NCBI RefSeq assembly: GCF_963678635.1
Contig: NC_087062.1
Span: 37,348,518 to 37,412,517 of the forward strand
Reading direction: 5' to 3'
Source of the DNA: Symsagittifera roscoffensis
Taxonomy: Eukaryota; Xenacoelomorpha; Acoela; Convolutidae
Length of the DNA: 64,000 bases
Position 1 is the stretch's first letter. Every line of letters starts with the position of its first letter. Positions 1 to 11,440 of this stretch are shown piece after piece. A program made the translations under genes and the position numbers. The notes below the pieces were generated by a model. That model did no database searches. It was not told the DNA's origin and saw nothing but the letters and a program-made list of their open reading frames with translations.

Positions 1-169
1 AGTATGGAGTCCCTGAGCACTCCTGCGATGCCCCGAGGGAGTAGACAAAATCTGATTGCCGATGAGTTTGTGCGCAGGAGCAACCCCAATATTAGTGCGG
101 TGGATGAGCCACCCAGAGACCTTTATCTAAATCAGAATCCAGATCGAATTTCTCAAAAATCTGGATCCG
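1..169 (+). CDS. 5' exon of the disordered-protein gene (partial)
   Basis: Frame 1 is open from the first base to a TGA at 178-180 and encodes about 56 residues rich in Ser, Asn, Pro and Arg, the same style as the long exon downstream. A GTAATT donor begins at 170, leaving one base of a split codon. A TTTAG acceptor at 901-905 continues in phase into the long reading frame (split codon GCT, Ala), giving an uninterrupted Ser/Pro-rich protein. The upstream part of the gene lies outside the window. The link is inferred from phase and composition; a second phase-compatible acceptor at 227-228 is a competing option. Confidence 0.6.
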
Positions 170-905
170 GTAATTTTTGACAGACCATATATTCATATCT
201 CCTGTTTTTTATATCTGATTTTTTTCAGGCAGTCATAGCCACAGGTCAGACCGGCATAAAATTCTGAATTTCTCCGTAACCTTGGATAACCGGGTTTTCA
301 CGAAAAGATGAGAAATTGACTTAACAATGCGGATAGCCGGTTTCTGTGCACCTAGCATAAAATTTTCTGTCTATTGTCATAAAAAATACAAAAAAAAGTG
401 TTTTTTTTTTAAATTAGGGTAGTTTTTTCTGCGTGGTGTGATAAAAAGATCTAAACAAAAAAAAGCATCTTAACGAAAAATATTCTACAGTCATAATAAA
501 ATAGACCAATTGGAAAACAGTTATTGTGGAAAAACAAAAAAAAATCTTAAAATCTTTTCAATTTTTTTGCAGACGTTTTTGGTTCCCAAAATATCGCTTA
601 AAAACTCCAAAAACTAACTTTACTCGAGTGGAACTAAGTTTTCACGGCTTAAATTAAGCATAAATAAGCTATTGTAAGCCTGCACTGCACGCTCACCTTA
701 TTAGATCTAAGACCAAAATGCTAAAACTTCAAACCGGTTGTTCTCGACACTGAAATCACTCGGCCCGTTCCGATGATTATTTGTGGTAACTGATTTTGCG
801 TGGAAAACAAAAAAACTAACACACCAGAATACAAAGTCGCACCGCATTTTTTAAAAGACGAAACAATAAAATCTTTCGCTGAAAAACAAAACACTAACTG
901 TTTAG
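170..905 (+). other. Probable intron carrying an interspersed repeat
   Basis: It starts GTAATT and ends CTGTTTAG, with an ACTAAC branch-like motif shortly before the acceptor. Its last part (about 765-850) resembles sequence at 9,640-9,700 and 9,945-10,025, sharing 'ttccgatgatt..gtgg', 'gtggaaaacaa' and 'gaatacaaagtc'. That makes it an interspersed repeat rather than coding sequence, so the apparent start of the long reading frame at 794-905 (no ATG, opening after a TGA at 791) is best read as intronic. T-rich tracts dominate 360-600. Confidence 0.5.
229..311 (+). other. Possible alternative last exon
   Basis: A pyrimidine-rich acceptor (TTTTTTTCAG, ending at 228) is followed by 27 codons in phase with the exon at 1-169, ending in TGA at 309-311. 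The encoded tail is Ser/His/Arg-rich and then mixed. Splicing 169 to 229 would remove a 59-bp intron and give a short protein isoform in place of the long one. This rests only on splice signals and phase. Confidence 0.3.
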
Positions 906-3900
906 CTCCTTCATTGCCTGACCTGAGCTCTAAGCGACACAGTCCCAATCCCATTGGCTACAGCTATGAAGGCTCATCAAAGTCCGCATCAACCGACAAA
1001 CTAGTCTCGAATGGTCACGTGCTGAGTGACGAAGACAGCGAAGACGAACACGATCATGAGAGTGTAGTGACGTCACTGTTAAATAAGTATAACCCCAGAC
1101 GACCTTTTGACGCGAATGCAAAACCGGAACCCATAGTCTACACTGGCAAGGCCGACAGAAAGACAAAAGAAAAAGTTGATAAGCTGAAGGCACATTCTCC
1201 AACCAAAAGGATTTTGCAAGAATTGCCACCGATGACTGAGAGGAAGCAAAGACCTGTCAGCATTCCCAAGCTAGGTATGATTTTTAGCACTTGGAAAACT
1301 GACTTAACAGCCTCCATTATTGGTTTGAATTGCTATTCGTGCCCTTATAATTGCAGAGATAATTATCTGATAATTCCTCAAATGACTCGGTATGGTATTT
1401 ATGTTTCAGACTTAAGTGACGCCGAGAATTCAGATACCAATCTCTCGCAATTCAACGTAAATGGAAAGGAGACCCCTCTTTACGGCGAATTAGACAGTCG
1501 TCGATACTCCCAGTCAAACGCCGTCGTACCAGTAGAGCACCTCGCAGCATCACCAATTCCAAACACTAATGCTGCCCTGGAACCCAGATTCATTCCAGAA
1601 ATAAGTGACGCCGATTTCATTGACCCACCTCAATTGAACTTGCAAACAGTCGCTAACCAGCCCCCTGAAGAAAGGTTCACCAACAAACCTCCAAGTCGAT
1701 TTCAGGACACCCCCACTGCAAGTGGTAGAATATCACAGGTTCCGAAGTACCATTTATCTAAACAACGAAACCAGAGGCCTTCTCGCTCAGAGCCAAGAGG
1801 CAACAGTGCTGTCGAAAAAGATAAATCAAATCTACTCAGCGCCGAATTGACTAAACTACTCGAGGAAAAAAGATATCGGAAGAAATTTGAAAACCGATCC
1901 AAATCTGCAACCGAAAAATTACAGCCAGGCAGTATTGTTACACCACCAAAATCGCCATATGACCAATATAATAAAAAATTCAAATCTTCCATTTCACAGC
2001 CATCAAGTTCAAATGAAAACTTATTGCATGCAGATGCCAGACAATCAAAAACTTACTCATTTGATGACCAGTTTCCGAATCTAGAAAATAAACTGAAACC
2101 TCACAATTCGGCGTCCCTGGTTAATCTGGACAGTAACTCACCGCCGCTGGGATTCAAAAGTAGCCCAACTCCATATTCTAGAATAGTCCCAGCAACTGAA
2201 AAACCTGCGTTTGTGCAACCCTCACCCACTAACACACCTCAAACAGCATCTCCGGTGAGACCCAAATCAAGACGAAACTGGGCCGCAGAAAACGATGGTG
2301 GCAATGATTTTGAATTCGCTGATGATTTACTTGACCGAGTCAAACAGATATCGCGCGAGTTTGACGTCGATCCGACAAACCCTATACACGAAGACTTTGG
2401 AAAATTGCCAATTTATACTGACAAAAACGGAGAAAAATACTACCAAGGGCCTGGAAATTGTAGTCAGAGGCCTTCTTTTATTGACGAAGATGACGACAGT
2501 CGTGATTATCTGTCTTTTTTGGACGACTCGAAGGTCAATATTGACGATTTCTCTCTCATTGATGAAGATCGCTCTCGTAAGTCAGCATATCAAACTCCTG
2601 GAGACATATTCGCTAATGGCTTCCATAGCAAAACTGAAGAGCCCGGAAACAACTCTACATCACCTTTTCCGCCAGAACCTATGCAAAATTACTCTTATAT
2701 GCAGACCAATCAAATTAATGATCCAGATTTCTCGCTGCAAAATTTTGCCCAGTACTCGAGGGAAAACAGCAGTCCAGGTGGTAAAAGCGTCAACTCAATT
2801 GCCTCAACGAGCAACACCTACGACATCCTATCAAGTCCGGAGAAAATAAATCTAGAAAGAAGCGCACCGCAATTTTTTAATCCATCTACAAGTGCAAATG
2901 AACTGCAGCCCATGAGTGAAGAGAATTCATCCGACGAAGATTTATCGGCGTTCAAAGACTCGTTCACGCCACCAGAGAGACAAACTGTAACCTTGCCCGA
3001 CGAAGAAATTTTACCGGAAAAAGACGAACCTTCGTTCAGTCAAAATTCTCAATTGGAACGAAACAAGCCCTCCGTATTCAATCCGCAGCCATTGTCACGA
3101 AGGCACATTGCACCCAAACCTCAAGATCGAGCAAATCATAAAGAACCTTTTGCTCGCGAAAGAGTCCCCAATGTTACTGGTGCTCAGCCTCAAGATAGGA
3201 AGATATCGCCTATTCATGAGCTAGAGGAGCATGAAAGTCCTGATTTTAAAGACAAAATGAGCCAAAGGTTTGGAAGTCTTAGAGTTTCTCCCCCTGTTTC
3301 GCATAACAACCCAAGAATTGAAGAACTCCTAAATGATCAACTTTATGCTGATTCACTGCCTCAAGTATCAAGACAAAGACCGAACGAATTTAACCATGTG
3401 CCCAGGAGTAGCAACTCTAAGCCACTCAACACTAGCACGTTAGAATCCGAAAGCAAAAACTCGTTTACTATAGGTTTAGACGAAACAGAAAGAGAGGGTG
3501 AAATTTCCTACGCCTCAACTCCCACTATTTTGAAGGATTCCATGGTAACCGATTGCAGGTTTTCAGACGATCCCAGAAAACGGAAAACTAAAATTCCAGT
3601 TCCTAAAATATCGAAGGAACCCAATGGCAAAACGGAAAACAAACCACCCGAAAAGAAACCCGTTTCAGTCGTAGAATACAACTTTAAGACTCCGGCTGCT
3701 GTGAACCTTATATCTTATGATGATTGGAAACTTAAGTTTTCTGAAGACGTTGATCCCACGGATAAAATTCAAAAACCTATTAAGGCTAGGAAAACTCCCA
3801 GGGTCACGTCAAGCAAAAACAGACAACCAAGTCTTCGAGAGAAAAAGAGGCGAAGCCATGCCTCGCAAAAGTCGGAAGCGTCCAGGAATACAACCAAGAT

Positions 3901-4618
3901 GCCTAATTCCAATCAAAGTACTACGACAAATTCCACTCAACGTGCGAAGGAAGCTCCGCGCAAACATTATGATCACCCTATCAAGCAAGTACGAGTTATT
4001 CCTCAATCACAGCCTATCAACTCGAGACCCGAGAAGCACATGAACCGAAAAAGTTATGACCATCGACCTGATCCTAACAGGTCAAAATCAGCAGATACTG
4101 TATCCATGTCTGATCCCAATATCCCCCATAAAGAGCACGAGCCTCCCTCTTATAAAATCGGATTTCCAGTGTCTCGAAATGAAGATGATCCTAGATCAGA
4201 GCGAAAGAGAAACAGTTCACATGATGAAAAAATGGGATTCAATGTTGCATTAGGCAGCTTCAACAAGGGGTCCAGTCGCAAAAACAGTCCTTCGCCTCGT
4301 AGCTCACCAAAAGTGACTCCAAGGAACTCTCTTGAGCGTGGCAAGAGTCCTGTTCTTAGATATATTCCTCCTAATTCTAAAGCTCCCTTGAAGAAACCAT
4401 CTCCTCAGCAACCCTCACTGGTTCCCAGGCTCCCCGAAACGAAGCAAAAGATAGTACAGCCACTAAATTTCATGAAACTGAACGAGAACGATTTCAGGGC
4501 GAAACGAAATTATTTCGAAATCTCAGCTAAGCTCAAGGACGGAACCAACACAGTCAAGGCGAAAGACCAAAAGCAAAAAAATGCGAGCAACAAAACCATA
4601 GATCCAACATGGATTTGA
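906..4618 (+). CDS. Large intrinsically disordered protein, main 3' exon(s)
   Basis: One reading frame of about 1,237 codons runs to the TGA at 4616-4618. The product is dominated by Ser, Pro, Asn, Lys, Arg, Glu and Asp with almost no Cys, and has no recognisable enzymatic domain, signal peptide or membrane segment. It contains acidic patches (for example LSDEDSEDEHDHE near the start), many SP/TP sites and a very basic last third with repeated R/K-S-P clusters. A more ordered patch lies at about 3,660-3,760 (SVVEYNFKTP, ISYDDWKLKF). This looks like a cytoskeletal or scaffold-type phosphoprotein, but I do not recognise the family. The 135 bp at 1275-1409 is probably an intron read through in frame. 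The start at 906 is chosen from splice phase, because the first in-frame ATG is only near 1231. Confidence 0.75.
1275..1409 (+). other. In-frame 135-bp intron within the disordered-protein exon
   Basis: The segment begins GTATGA after CTAG, ends TATGTTTCAG, is exactly 45 codons long and has no stop. The 45 residues it would encode are hydrophobic and Cys-containing, unlike the charged, Cys-poor protein around them. Removing it joins PKL to DLSDAENSD in phase. Retention would insert an in-frame segment, so both forms could make protein. Confidence 0.6.
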
Positions 4619-7429
4619 ATTATCTTAGGACTCAAAGTGCAGTAAAATGTTATTTATTTTGGAACTTTGCAATTGAAGGTTTAGATCATCATCACATTTT
4701 TATCAAATTATTTATTACTTAAATATGGAAACTTTATAGAACAAAAGCTACTGTTTTTCCGGTTTTCTCATTCTTTGATGCCCAATTTTTTGTCTGCAGA
4801 ATTCTCTTATTTTGGAAAATCTGGAATTACAGCTTTGTTTTGCAAAGGTTTCCTTCATGCAAGTTTTTGAGAAAATCTGGAATTACAGCTTTGTTTTGCA
4901 AAGATTTCCTTTATTCAAGTTTTCGGAATTTAAATCACTAACAAGATTGTATATCGCAAAGGCCAGTTTTACCGAAAAATTTTGATACTGAACAATTGCA
5001 AAATTTTGGACTTGGCTTTTAAAGCAAAAAGGAACTAACTGTTTCGACCAATGAAAATGAGGAGGAACTTTGTATTCGGGTGTGTTTTCATTTTTTGTTG
5101 TTTTCCACTCAAATCAGGTACCACATTAATCATCGGACTGCATTGAGTGATATTTTAACTGCTAAAAGCTTGCAATTGCTTAATTTAAAACGTAAAAACT
5201 TAGTTTTACTTGAGTAAATTTACTTCAGATTAATTTTAAAATGACTATTTTTGGAATCTAAATTTTCTAAAAATTCAAAAAACAGCAGAAAAAAAGTTCA
5301 TTTTCAAGTAACTTTCGTCATAGCCATGACTTATGTAACCTTGACTTTTATTTTACTTTTAACTTCAAAAACTTTTACGTTCGAGAACTAGATTTGAGAG
5401 TTTTATATTGATGGAAATTTACGCGGTTCGCCCATATTTTGACAACGTGACTTCATCAAAACACCTCGAAAAAGTGAGCACTGGAGCATAGAGGTCAACT
5501 ATACCTTTCGGTTACAAATTTCAGGTAAATTACTGCTAAGAAATTAACCTCAACAGAATAATGCAATTAGTTAAATGCCATGTTTTAAGAACTAACTCAA
5601 ATGACATTCAGAACTAACTCTAATTCTTTTCATTTATTTTCGGTGAGTTCTACATCGACCATACAACACAAAAAAGAAAGAACAAAAGAGTTTTAAAAAT
5701 AGTAAATTGAAGTACAAAGAAAGAAGGAATGAAGGCGAAATAAAATCCGTTCTGATAAATTAATAAAACTAATGTAAACATGCAAATAGACAAAGAGTTG
5801 AAACTTTTCTGAAAAAAATGTTTTTCAATTTGCTAATTTAACTATGAGTGTCGTATTTTTTTAAGTCTATGGTCGAAACATTCCGTGCCACTTGCACAGT
5901 AACCGGCTATCCTTGTTTCAATTTTTGTTTTAGTTTCAAATTATTCCCACAAAAATAGCTATTGTATCATGCAAAAACTTTTTGAAACTCAAACAATATT
6001 CTGAAGCGTCAGACAAAAATCATTTCTAAATTAGAATTTTTTGACACTGCCTATCAGCACAGTATTATGTCAGGTGCAGTTTATATATTGCCAGAAGCAA
6101 GTATATAGTCAGACACACTCATGTTTTTCTGGAGTAAAAATAAGATTTTCGAGTATCACGGATTCAATTAAAACTTCTCCTTTTATTACACTTACTCGCT
6201 CAAAATTAAACAAAAAAGCAAAAACATCAATCAACTCTTTTTGATTGAATAATGAACATTTGTTAAAAATTTAAGACACATTCTGATAACTTTTTATCGT
6301 GCGAAAAAAGCAGAAAAACAAACAAAAATACTAATAGACACACGAGGACCTTTCCAAAAAAAAAACATTTGCAGTAATCAGAACAAAGACGATAATTTCC
6401 AAAGCTGGGAATCTTCATTTTATTATCCGATATTATTTAAGAAACGCTCTAAGGCAACAAAGCGGAAAAAATAAGAATTTATTTATACCGATACAAACAA
6501 ACTATAACTTATTGAATCATTCAAAGCAATATAACAGGAAAGAATAGACAAACAATTCATAGCAGCCCACTTAGAGCCTAGCCTGGATCAAATCAAAGTA
6601 AAATTTTACCAGACAACTTTTAACAATCAAAAGTATCCCGCAAACGTTAGTTCAAAAAAGGCGATCAACTAGCTGCGCATTCGATAATATGAAGATGTCT
6701 TTTCAGTTTGTTATAGTAGATCTTAACATTAAGCAGCCTAGTTTTCGTGTAAAAAATATGTTATCAAAACGAAATCTTTTTAGACTAACATTTTTCAATA
6801 GATAGATGCTTGGGAATTTCTGGTATGATTATATCTATTAATAAGCCTTGATAATTTTCGTTTCAAAGAAACATTGTTCAAAAATTCCGACACCCACATA
6901 TCGAACTAAAAGTTTTACATAAAACTCAGGAACAGTTCAAAATTTAAATTGAAAAATCCTCTTCAGAGCTCTCGTATTTCCGCATTGACAGATCATTCGA
7001 ACGATTTTCTTTAAAAAATAGATTCAAAGTTAAAAATTAGTTACAGCTGCAAACGATAAGACCGCTCTATATTACAGGCTTGATATTTCAAGAATTAGTA
7101 CTTGAAAGGAACTGTGCCAGAAACACAATGTCTCATTTTAGAGATCACGCAACAATGCCGTCCTACCTATGAGTTGATTTTGCATATGGCCATGGTTGAA
7201 AGTGGAAAATGTAATCATCAAGACAAAATGGGAAACCAGAAGCAAGTTTTCTATTGTTGTAATTTCGCTGACATTTTCAACAAGGAACTTTCTGTAGTCG
7301 AATAGTTAGTGAATACGTCCAAAGTTCATAATGGTAAATATTTTCGAGGATGTTGTATTTATCTTTTACATATTGGAGTATATCACTTCAGCTGAATCCA
7401 CCCAAATATCGGAAGCTACTATTATAAAA
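4619..7429. other. Intergenic AT-rich stretch without a recognisable gene
   Basis: No reading frame here has recognisable domains or gene-like composition. The only local structure I see is the 57-bp duplication at 4814-4926. A 67-codon frame at 7102-7305 (start about 7,102, stop near 7,305) has no family resemblance and lies just upstream of a LINE remnant. The stretch probably holds the 3' UTR of the upstream gene and old repeats. Confidence 0.5.
4814..4926. repeat. Tandem duplication, about 57 bp x 2
   Basis: The segment 'gaaaatctggaattacag' plus 'ctttgttttgcaaag' and 'tttcctt' occurs twice about 57 bp apart, at roughly 4,814 and 4,871, with a few substitutions. It lies just downstream of the disordered-protein gene, probably in its 3' UTR or flank. 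Confidence 0.8.
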
Positions 7430-8170
7430 TAAAATTCACCGCGGGAAGTTCTAAACGGAAAGTATCTAACATATCTGCGGTATTCAAAAAAAGGAAAAAT
7501 CACCAGCGGATACAAAACCAGTATAAATGGAATACTCCAGGGATCAGTTTTGGGTCCAGTTCTGCTCTTGGTCTAAAACTGATCCCTGATGCTATTCTGG
7601 ATCTATTCTTGAGCTGTAAGAATCTTCATTTTCGCGGAAGAGGCTAAAGTATATCGTCCAATTCAAGACATCAGGCGTATTCCGTAAGCAAAACCACTAA
7701 CGGGCAAAAGAAAACTGTTCCGAAAATTTTTTTACAAATTTACTCAAACTTTACCGTGAAAAATGCGAGCAGATTACTATAAGAAGTAATCAAGAGAATT
7801 CAGTGAGAAATTGTGAAATCGAAGGCGAGAAGTTCAACGAAGTTGAAAATGAAAAAGACCTCGGCATTTGGACAGACAAATTGAGCAATGAAACACATCA
7901 ACAGAAATTTATCAATAGCGAATTCTATGAGACCAATTATTAGAAAAACTTCGAAACATGTGTTTTTGAACATCCATGGTACGATGCCACTATGAGCTTG
8001 CAAATCTAAAAAACCACCGGAGATTTAAAAATCACAAAAGGATTTTTGAAAATGTGCCGAGATAAGAGACCTGCCTGATTGAGGGCTTCCTTATTTTTTT
8101 AACCAGAGATCAGAGGCGAAGCTGAACTTCGCAACACTTGCGATTCAAAATGAATGAATATGATTGAAGT
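7430..8170 (+). pseudogene. LINE reverse transcriptase remnant
   Basis: Plus-strand fragments spell landmarks of the non-LTR RT fold in the right order. First comes a GILQGSVLGPVLLL segment (about 7,537-7,580; family consensus GVPQGSVLGPLLF). Then an IFAEEAKVY segment (about 7,626-7,660), where the catalytic FADD box reads AEEA. A DLGIWTD segment follows near 7,860 (usual KDLGVWID, in the thumb). Stops and shifts separate the pieces and both catalytic Asp codons are altered, so it is dead. The tail to about 8,170 is more degenerate. Confidence 0.75.
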
Positions 8171-8404
8171 CAAATAATGAACAAAAATGAAAACATAACT
8201 TAAAAAATCGTTTTTGTCAAAACAATTGCAAAAGCAAAAAAGCCCAAAAATATTCGGAACACAGATACATGAACAATTGAAACTTTACAAAGAGCTTTCC
8301 GAATGCTTCAAATAAGTCGAACTTCAAAACACATTTTTTTTGTGGGAACTAAGTCAGCAAAAATAAGCAGACACAAAAATCCAAAATAGTCAAAACTTTT
8401 CAAC

Positions 8405-8480
8405 TTGAGAAACAGGTCCCGACTGGAAACGAACTCCTGGGCTCTATCGTCTCAAGCATGGGTGTTACAGCAACTTGGGG
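8405..8480 (-). repeat. tRNA-derived SINE-like fragment (copy a)
   Basis: On the minus strand the sequence reads like a degraded tRNA body: a GCTTGAGACGATAGAGCCC central part, then GAGTTCGTTTCC (box-B-like GGTTCGANTCC) and GTCGGGACCTG. It resembles copy b about 185 bp away, sharing the order 'TTGAGA..', 'TTCG' and 'GGGACCTGTTT'. No good cloverleaf can be drawn, so it is not a functional tRNA gene. Confidence 0.4.
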
Positions 8481-8587
8481 GAAAGTTGAAACTTCAAAAA
8501 AAAATCGGGCTACGTGAATCAAGCCGAGAAAAATAAGAAGACGGACGATAGCCACAAACAGCACAAAAAATCAAGTTTGCAAAAAAA

Positions 8588-8665
8588 CAGGTCCCACTCG
8601 GATTCGAACCACAGGCCTTTGCCATCTCAAACAAGTGTCTTACCTCAACGACAAACGCGCCAGGC
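8588..8665 (-). repeat. tRNA-derived SINE-like fragment (copy b)
   Basis: On the minus strand it has GTCGTTGAGGTAAGAC (D-arm-like), then TTGAGATGGCAAAGGCC, a perfect GGTTCGAATCC box B, GAGTGGGACC and a T-run that would serve as a Pol III terminator. The anticodon stem does not pair, which favours a tRNA-derived SINE head over a live tRNA. See copy a at 8,405. Confidence 0.45.
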
Positions 8666-9639
8666 CGTTGACTGAATTTGTAGTTAGAATCAGAAACCAT
8701 GCATTCGGTAGAAAACTGAAAATAAATGGGAAAAAAATCAAAAAATTGCTGACTTTTTTTTTTCATTTTCAAAATGAAAATTTAGGCGTGTTAAAAAACG
8801 TGCATAAAAAAAACTTCCATCATGTTACTTTTTTTGAATTGAAATTAATAATCAATTGAAAAGAATTTTAAAAAAACGCCCGGCAAATAGGTCGACAAAA
8901 TTTTGCCGAAATCAATTAAAAGCCTACAAAAAAACTTCTATATCTGAAATTTTTTTACCAGTAGATCCAGTAACGAATCAACTCTAGGCACAATAATGCG
9001 AGGTGTTAAACGTGCAACAAGCTGGAAAATGAGATCCTGAAATTAGAGCTCATCCTGTGAACAAAGTTGTTAACGGAAAAAAAGTATCATATCCGATTGC
9101 AATACCCTTACTTCTCGCAACGGTAATCATGTTACGAACGTCTTAAGAATATAAACTTATCATCACTTGTGTTCAGAAGAATAAGAGGAACGATTATAGA
9201 AATGTACGAAGCTTGTAACGGGTTTTATGACAAACGCACCTGCTGCTCTTTTTGAGGCGAACGAAAAAGATTCGAGAGGAAACTTGCAAAATAATGGCGA
9301 ATTAAGCAAATCTGGACACGAGAAAGGGTGTCTAAAGAAAACGAGCACCAAACGAGACAGGAACAACTAGCCACGGGAAACAATTCTTAGCAAGACTATC
9401 ACCGAATTGACAAGCACAAACGGAATTGACATCTACGAGACATGACATGAGAATGACGAAACGAAGAAATAACTATAAGAGGCACAGCGAATAACGATCA
9501 TAACAAACTTGCCTTTACCCGCTCAAAATTAAAATTAAACTCAAAATCTTCAATTCGATTTTTTCTCAACACCAGGACAACTTTTTGAAAACTTTTCAAG
9601 TTGTTTGAATTAAGACTAAAAAGATTTTTATATGATATA

Positions 9640-10030
9640 TCATTCAACCTAAGGCGATGGTTATTCGTGGTACCTGATTTTGTGTGGAAAACAATGGTGA
9701 ATTTAGCTAGCACAAAAAAATCATCGCAATGGATCATCGTAATCTATATCAGATTAAAGCCCTTTCAGTCGTGATTCTCACGACAGAACAAAATTCAAGC
9801 ATTTGTCCCAGTGACGAGAAAATCCGGCAAGAAATTTTTGATTTTAAATCGAATTTCGAGCGAATGAAGCGAGTCAGCAGGCTTAAAATGGACTTTTATA
9901 GAAGCAGGATGAGCCTTGAAGTTTGTATTTGAGCCTGAAAATTTCATTCCGATGATTTTCCGTGGATAACAAAAAAAAGAAACAACTAAAACATACCTGA
10001 ATACAAAGTCCCTTCCCATTTTCAATGGTC
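9640..10030. repeat. Interspersed repeat shared with the intron at 765-850
   Basis: Two partial copies occur here (about 9,650-9,700 and 9,945-10,025) of the sequence at 765-850. They share 'cgatg.ttattcgtgg', 'ctgattttg.gtggaaaacaa' and 'ctgaatacaaagtc'. The element is not otherwise recognised and encodes nothing evident. Confidence 0.5.
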
Positions 10031-10324
10031 CCAACCAAAACTGAATATTTGAAGAAAGCCCAAAGTTTTAATTGAAGCAATGAAGTCAAAAAATCTACAA
10101 ACAGTTAATCGAATCACTGATGAAAAAGATCTACTCTAATTCTTGAGAAAACTTGCAGCAGGGCAGCAAGCAATAATTGATTTGAGACCAGTTTCAACAC
10201 AGTTCAACTTAATATCATTATAGGTCAAGATTCAAGCTAAGAAAACAAGTCTTTTTGCAATAATATTGACAAGAAAAAGACATCATGTAACTTGAAAGTA
10301 TGAATAAAGAATTGAACTCCGATT

Positions 10325-10780
10325 TTATTTTAATTTACCACAACCCGGTAACCGTTTCACAGAACACTGTTTTTGAATCTCTTTTCTTCGTTCTCTTTTT
10401 TTCACTCCTTCACTTTTGTACGGCTCAGCATTTTTTGAGCTCTCCTTGAAAAAATCGGCAATGAAAGCATCCAATTCACGGTCAAGATCTTCATCTCTTA
10501 TTTTGTCTTCCAATTTTTTGGACGTCCTTTGCTTCAACGAAATATATTCAGGTGCTTTAAAATCGCTCAATTTACATAAAAGCTCCGATTTGAGCTTTGA
10601 CACATTTCTGTAATCCTTTTTCAATAAATTTTTTACATTTTGGACTGTATTATCGACAAAAATTTGTTCTTTTTGTTTTTCGATGAGAGATGCTTTCGCT
10701 TTTTTCTTTTTATGCTTCGAAGATTCTTCGGTTTTACCGCGAGCTAGTTGCATAGACTCTAAAGCAAGTTTCTGAGACAT
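10325..10780 (-). CDS. Small basic Lys/Glu-rich protein, 151 aa
   Basis: A complete minus-strand frame runs from ATG at 10,780 to TAA at 10,325-10,327. The product is strongly charged (Lys/Glu/Arg/Ser-rich) and predicted mainly helical. It has a KHKKKKAK basic patch near residues 23-30, an acidic helix (RDEDLDRELDAFIADFF) around 94-110 and a basic C-terminus (VKKRERRK), suggesting a nuclear or nucleolar role. I do not recognise the family. Support for a real gene: full-length frame, coherent composition, a CTTTCAG acceptor-like site 7 nt before the ATG, and an AATAAA overlapping the stop codon, giving an extremely compact transcript. No element motifs are present. Confidence 0.6.
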   Translation of the reverse strand: MSQKLALESMQLARGKTEESSKHKKKKAKASLIEKQKEQIFVDNTVQNVKNLLKKDYRNVSKLKSELLCKLSDFKAPEYISLKQRTSKKLEDKIRDEDLDRELDAFIADFFKESSKNAEPYKSEGVKKRERRKEIQKQCSVKRLPGCGKLK

Positions 10781-10787
10781 TTATGAA

Positions 10788-10800
10788 CTGAAAGAAAACA
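10788..10800 (-). promoter_or_regulatory. Splice-acceptor-like site just upstream of the ATG
   Basis: On the minus strand TTTTCTTTCAG ends at 10,788, leaving a 7-nt leader (TTCATAA) before the ATG at 10,780. Such a short interval is typical of spliced-leader acceptor sites; a conventional 5' UTR intron is the alternative. The Arp2-like gene has the same arrangement. Confidence 0.5.
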
Positions 10801-11262
10801 AACTGATAAAAAAGGGAAAAGAGAACGCAGGAGAAAAATTTGAAAATTATTATCTGATCAAGAAAAATGAACACTCTTCGCACAACTTTTCTGTGTTATA
10901 TATTTATTACAAAACAATAAAATAATGGTTAGAATTTTAACATCAAATAAATTTAAACTGTTTCCATGTTGTTTTTCCATAGGTTGCAATAGAAGGATCT
11001 TCACGAAAAATAGATAGAAAATATTCCTTAAGTTTAGATTTCATAGTCTTGTAAGTCAAACCGCTGCTGTTTTTGTTTGAATTTGCATTCTGAATTTGGT
11101 TTTAAAAAAGAACTGATTTTCTGAAAAACTATTTTCGATATAATGACTGCTGAATCTTGCATGAAAGTGTAGTTTTTTAGTTCTTTTGTTTTCGTCAATT
11201 GTGTTATTCACGTTCACGTACTCGATTTTTCTGCATGACGGTAGTAATTTATGTTTGATTTC
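10801..11262. other. Intergenic region upstream of the small gene
   Basis: AT-rich sequence with no coding signal on either strand. It would hold the minus-strand promoter or outron of the 151-aa gene. Nothing specific is seen. Confidence 0.4.
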
Positions 11263-11424
11263 TCATAGATGGCAAACTATTTTCCAATCGAGAAACAAGG
11301 AAACCGGAAGTACCTTGTATTCCAGCCTAAGATCGGACGAAGCATCAAATTTTCTTCTGTCACAGCAGGTCTTTATTGCCCTACTCATTTGTTTTTCAAG
11401 CGATAATATTAGGTTGGATGTCAA
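11263..11424 (-). pseudogene. LINE RT C-terminal fragment
   Basis: The minus-strand frame includes LEKQMSRAIKTCC and, further on, SSDLRLEYKVLPV. This is the C-terminal pattern of CR1/jockey-type LINE polymerases (LEkvQkraiR..., SS..L....gvLPl). A similar LERLRSWAIKVCC occurs at 61,205 on the other strand. It abuts the LTR of the small element, so it is probably what that element inserted into. Confidence 0.55.
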
Positions 11425-11440
11425 ATTTTTTTTTATCGAT

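Larger units (their letters stand above)
8171..9640. other. Intergenic stretch with old repeat fragments
   Basis: Apart from the tRNA-like pair at 8,405-8,660 I see no gene. Short frames on both strands (for example at 9,163-9,366 minus) have no recognisable composition or motif. Long A and T runs are common. Confidence 0.45.

Noticed and set aside
794-905. Extension of the long disordered-protein frame upstream to a GTG at 800
   Set aside because: There is no ATG, the region matches an interspersed repeat found at 9.6-10.0 kb, and an in-phase acceptor exists at 905.
2295-2849. A 184-codon frame inside the disordered-protein exon
   Set aside because: Another-frame shadow of a long, compositionally coherent coding exon.
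8588-8665. A functional tRNA gene
   Set aside because: Box B is perfect but the anticodon and acceptor stems do not pair, and a similar degraded copy lies nearby.
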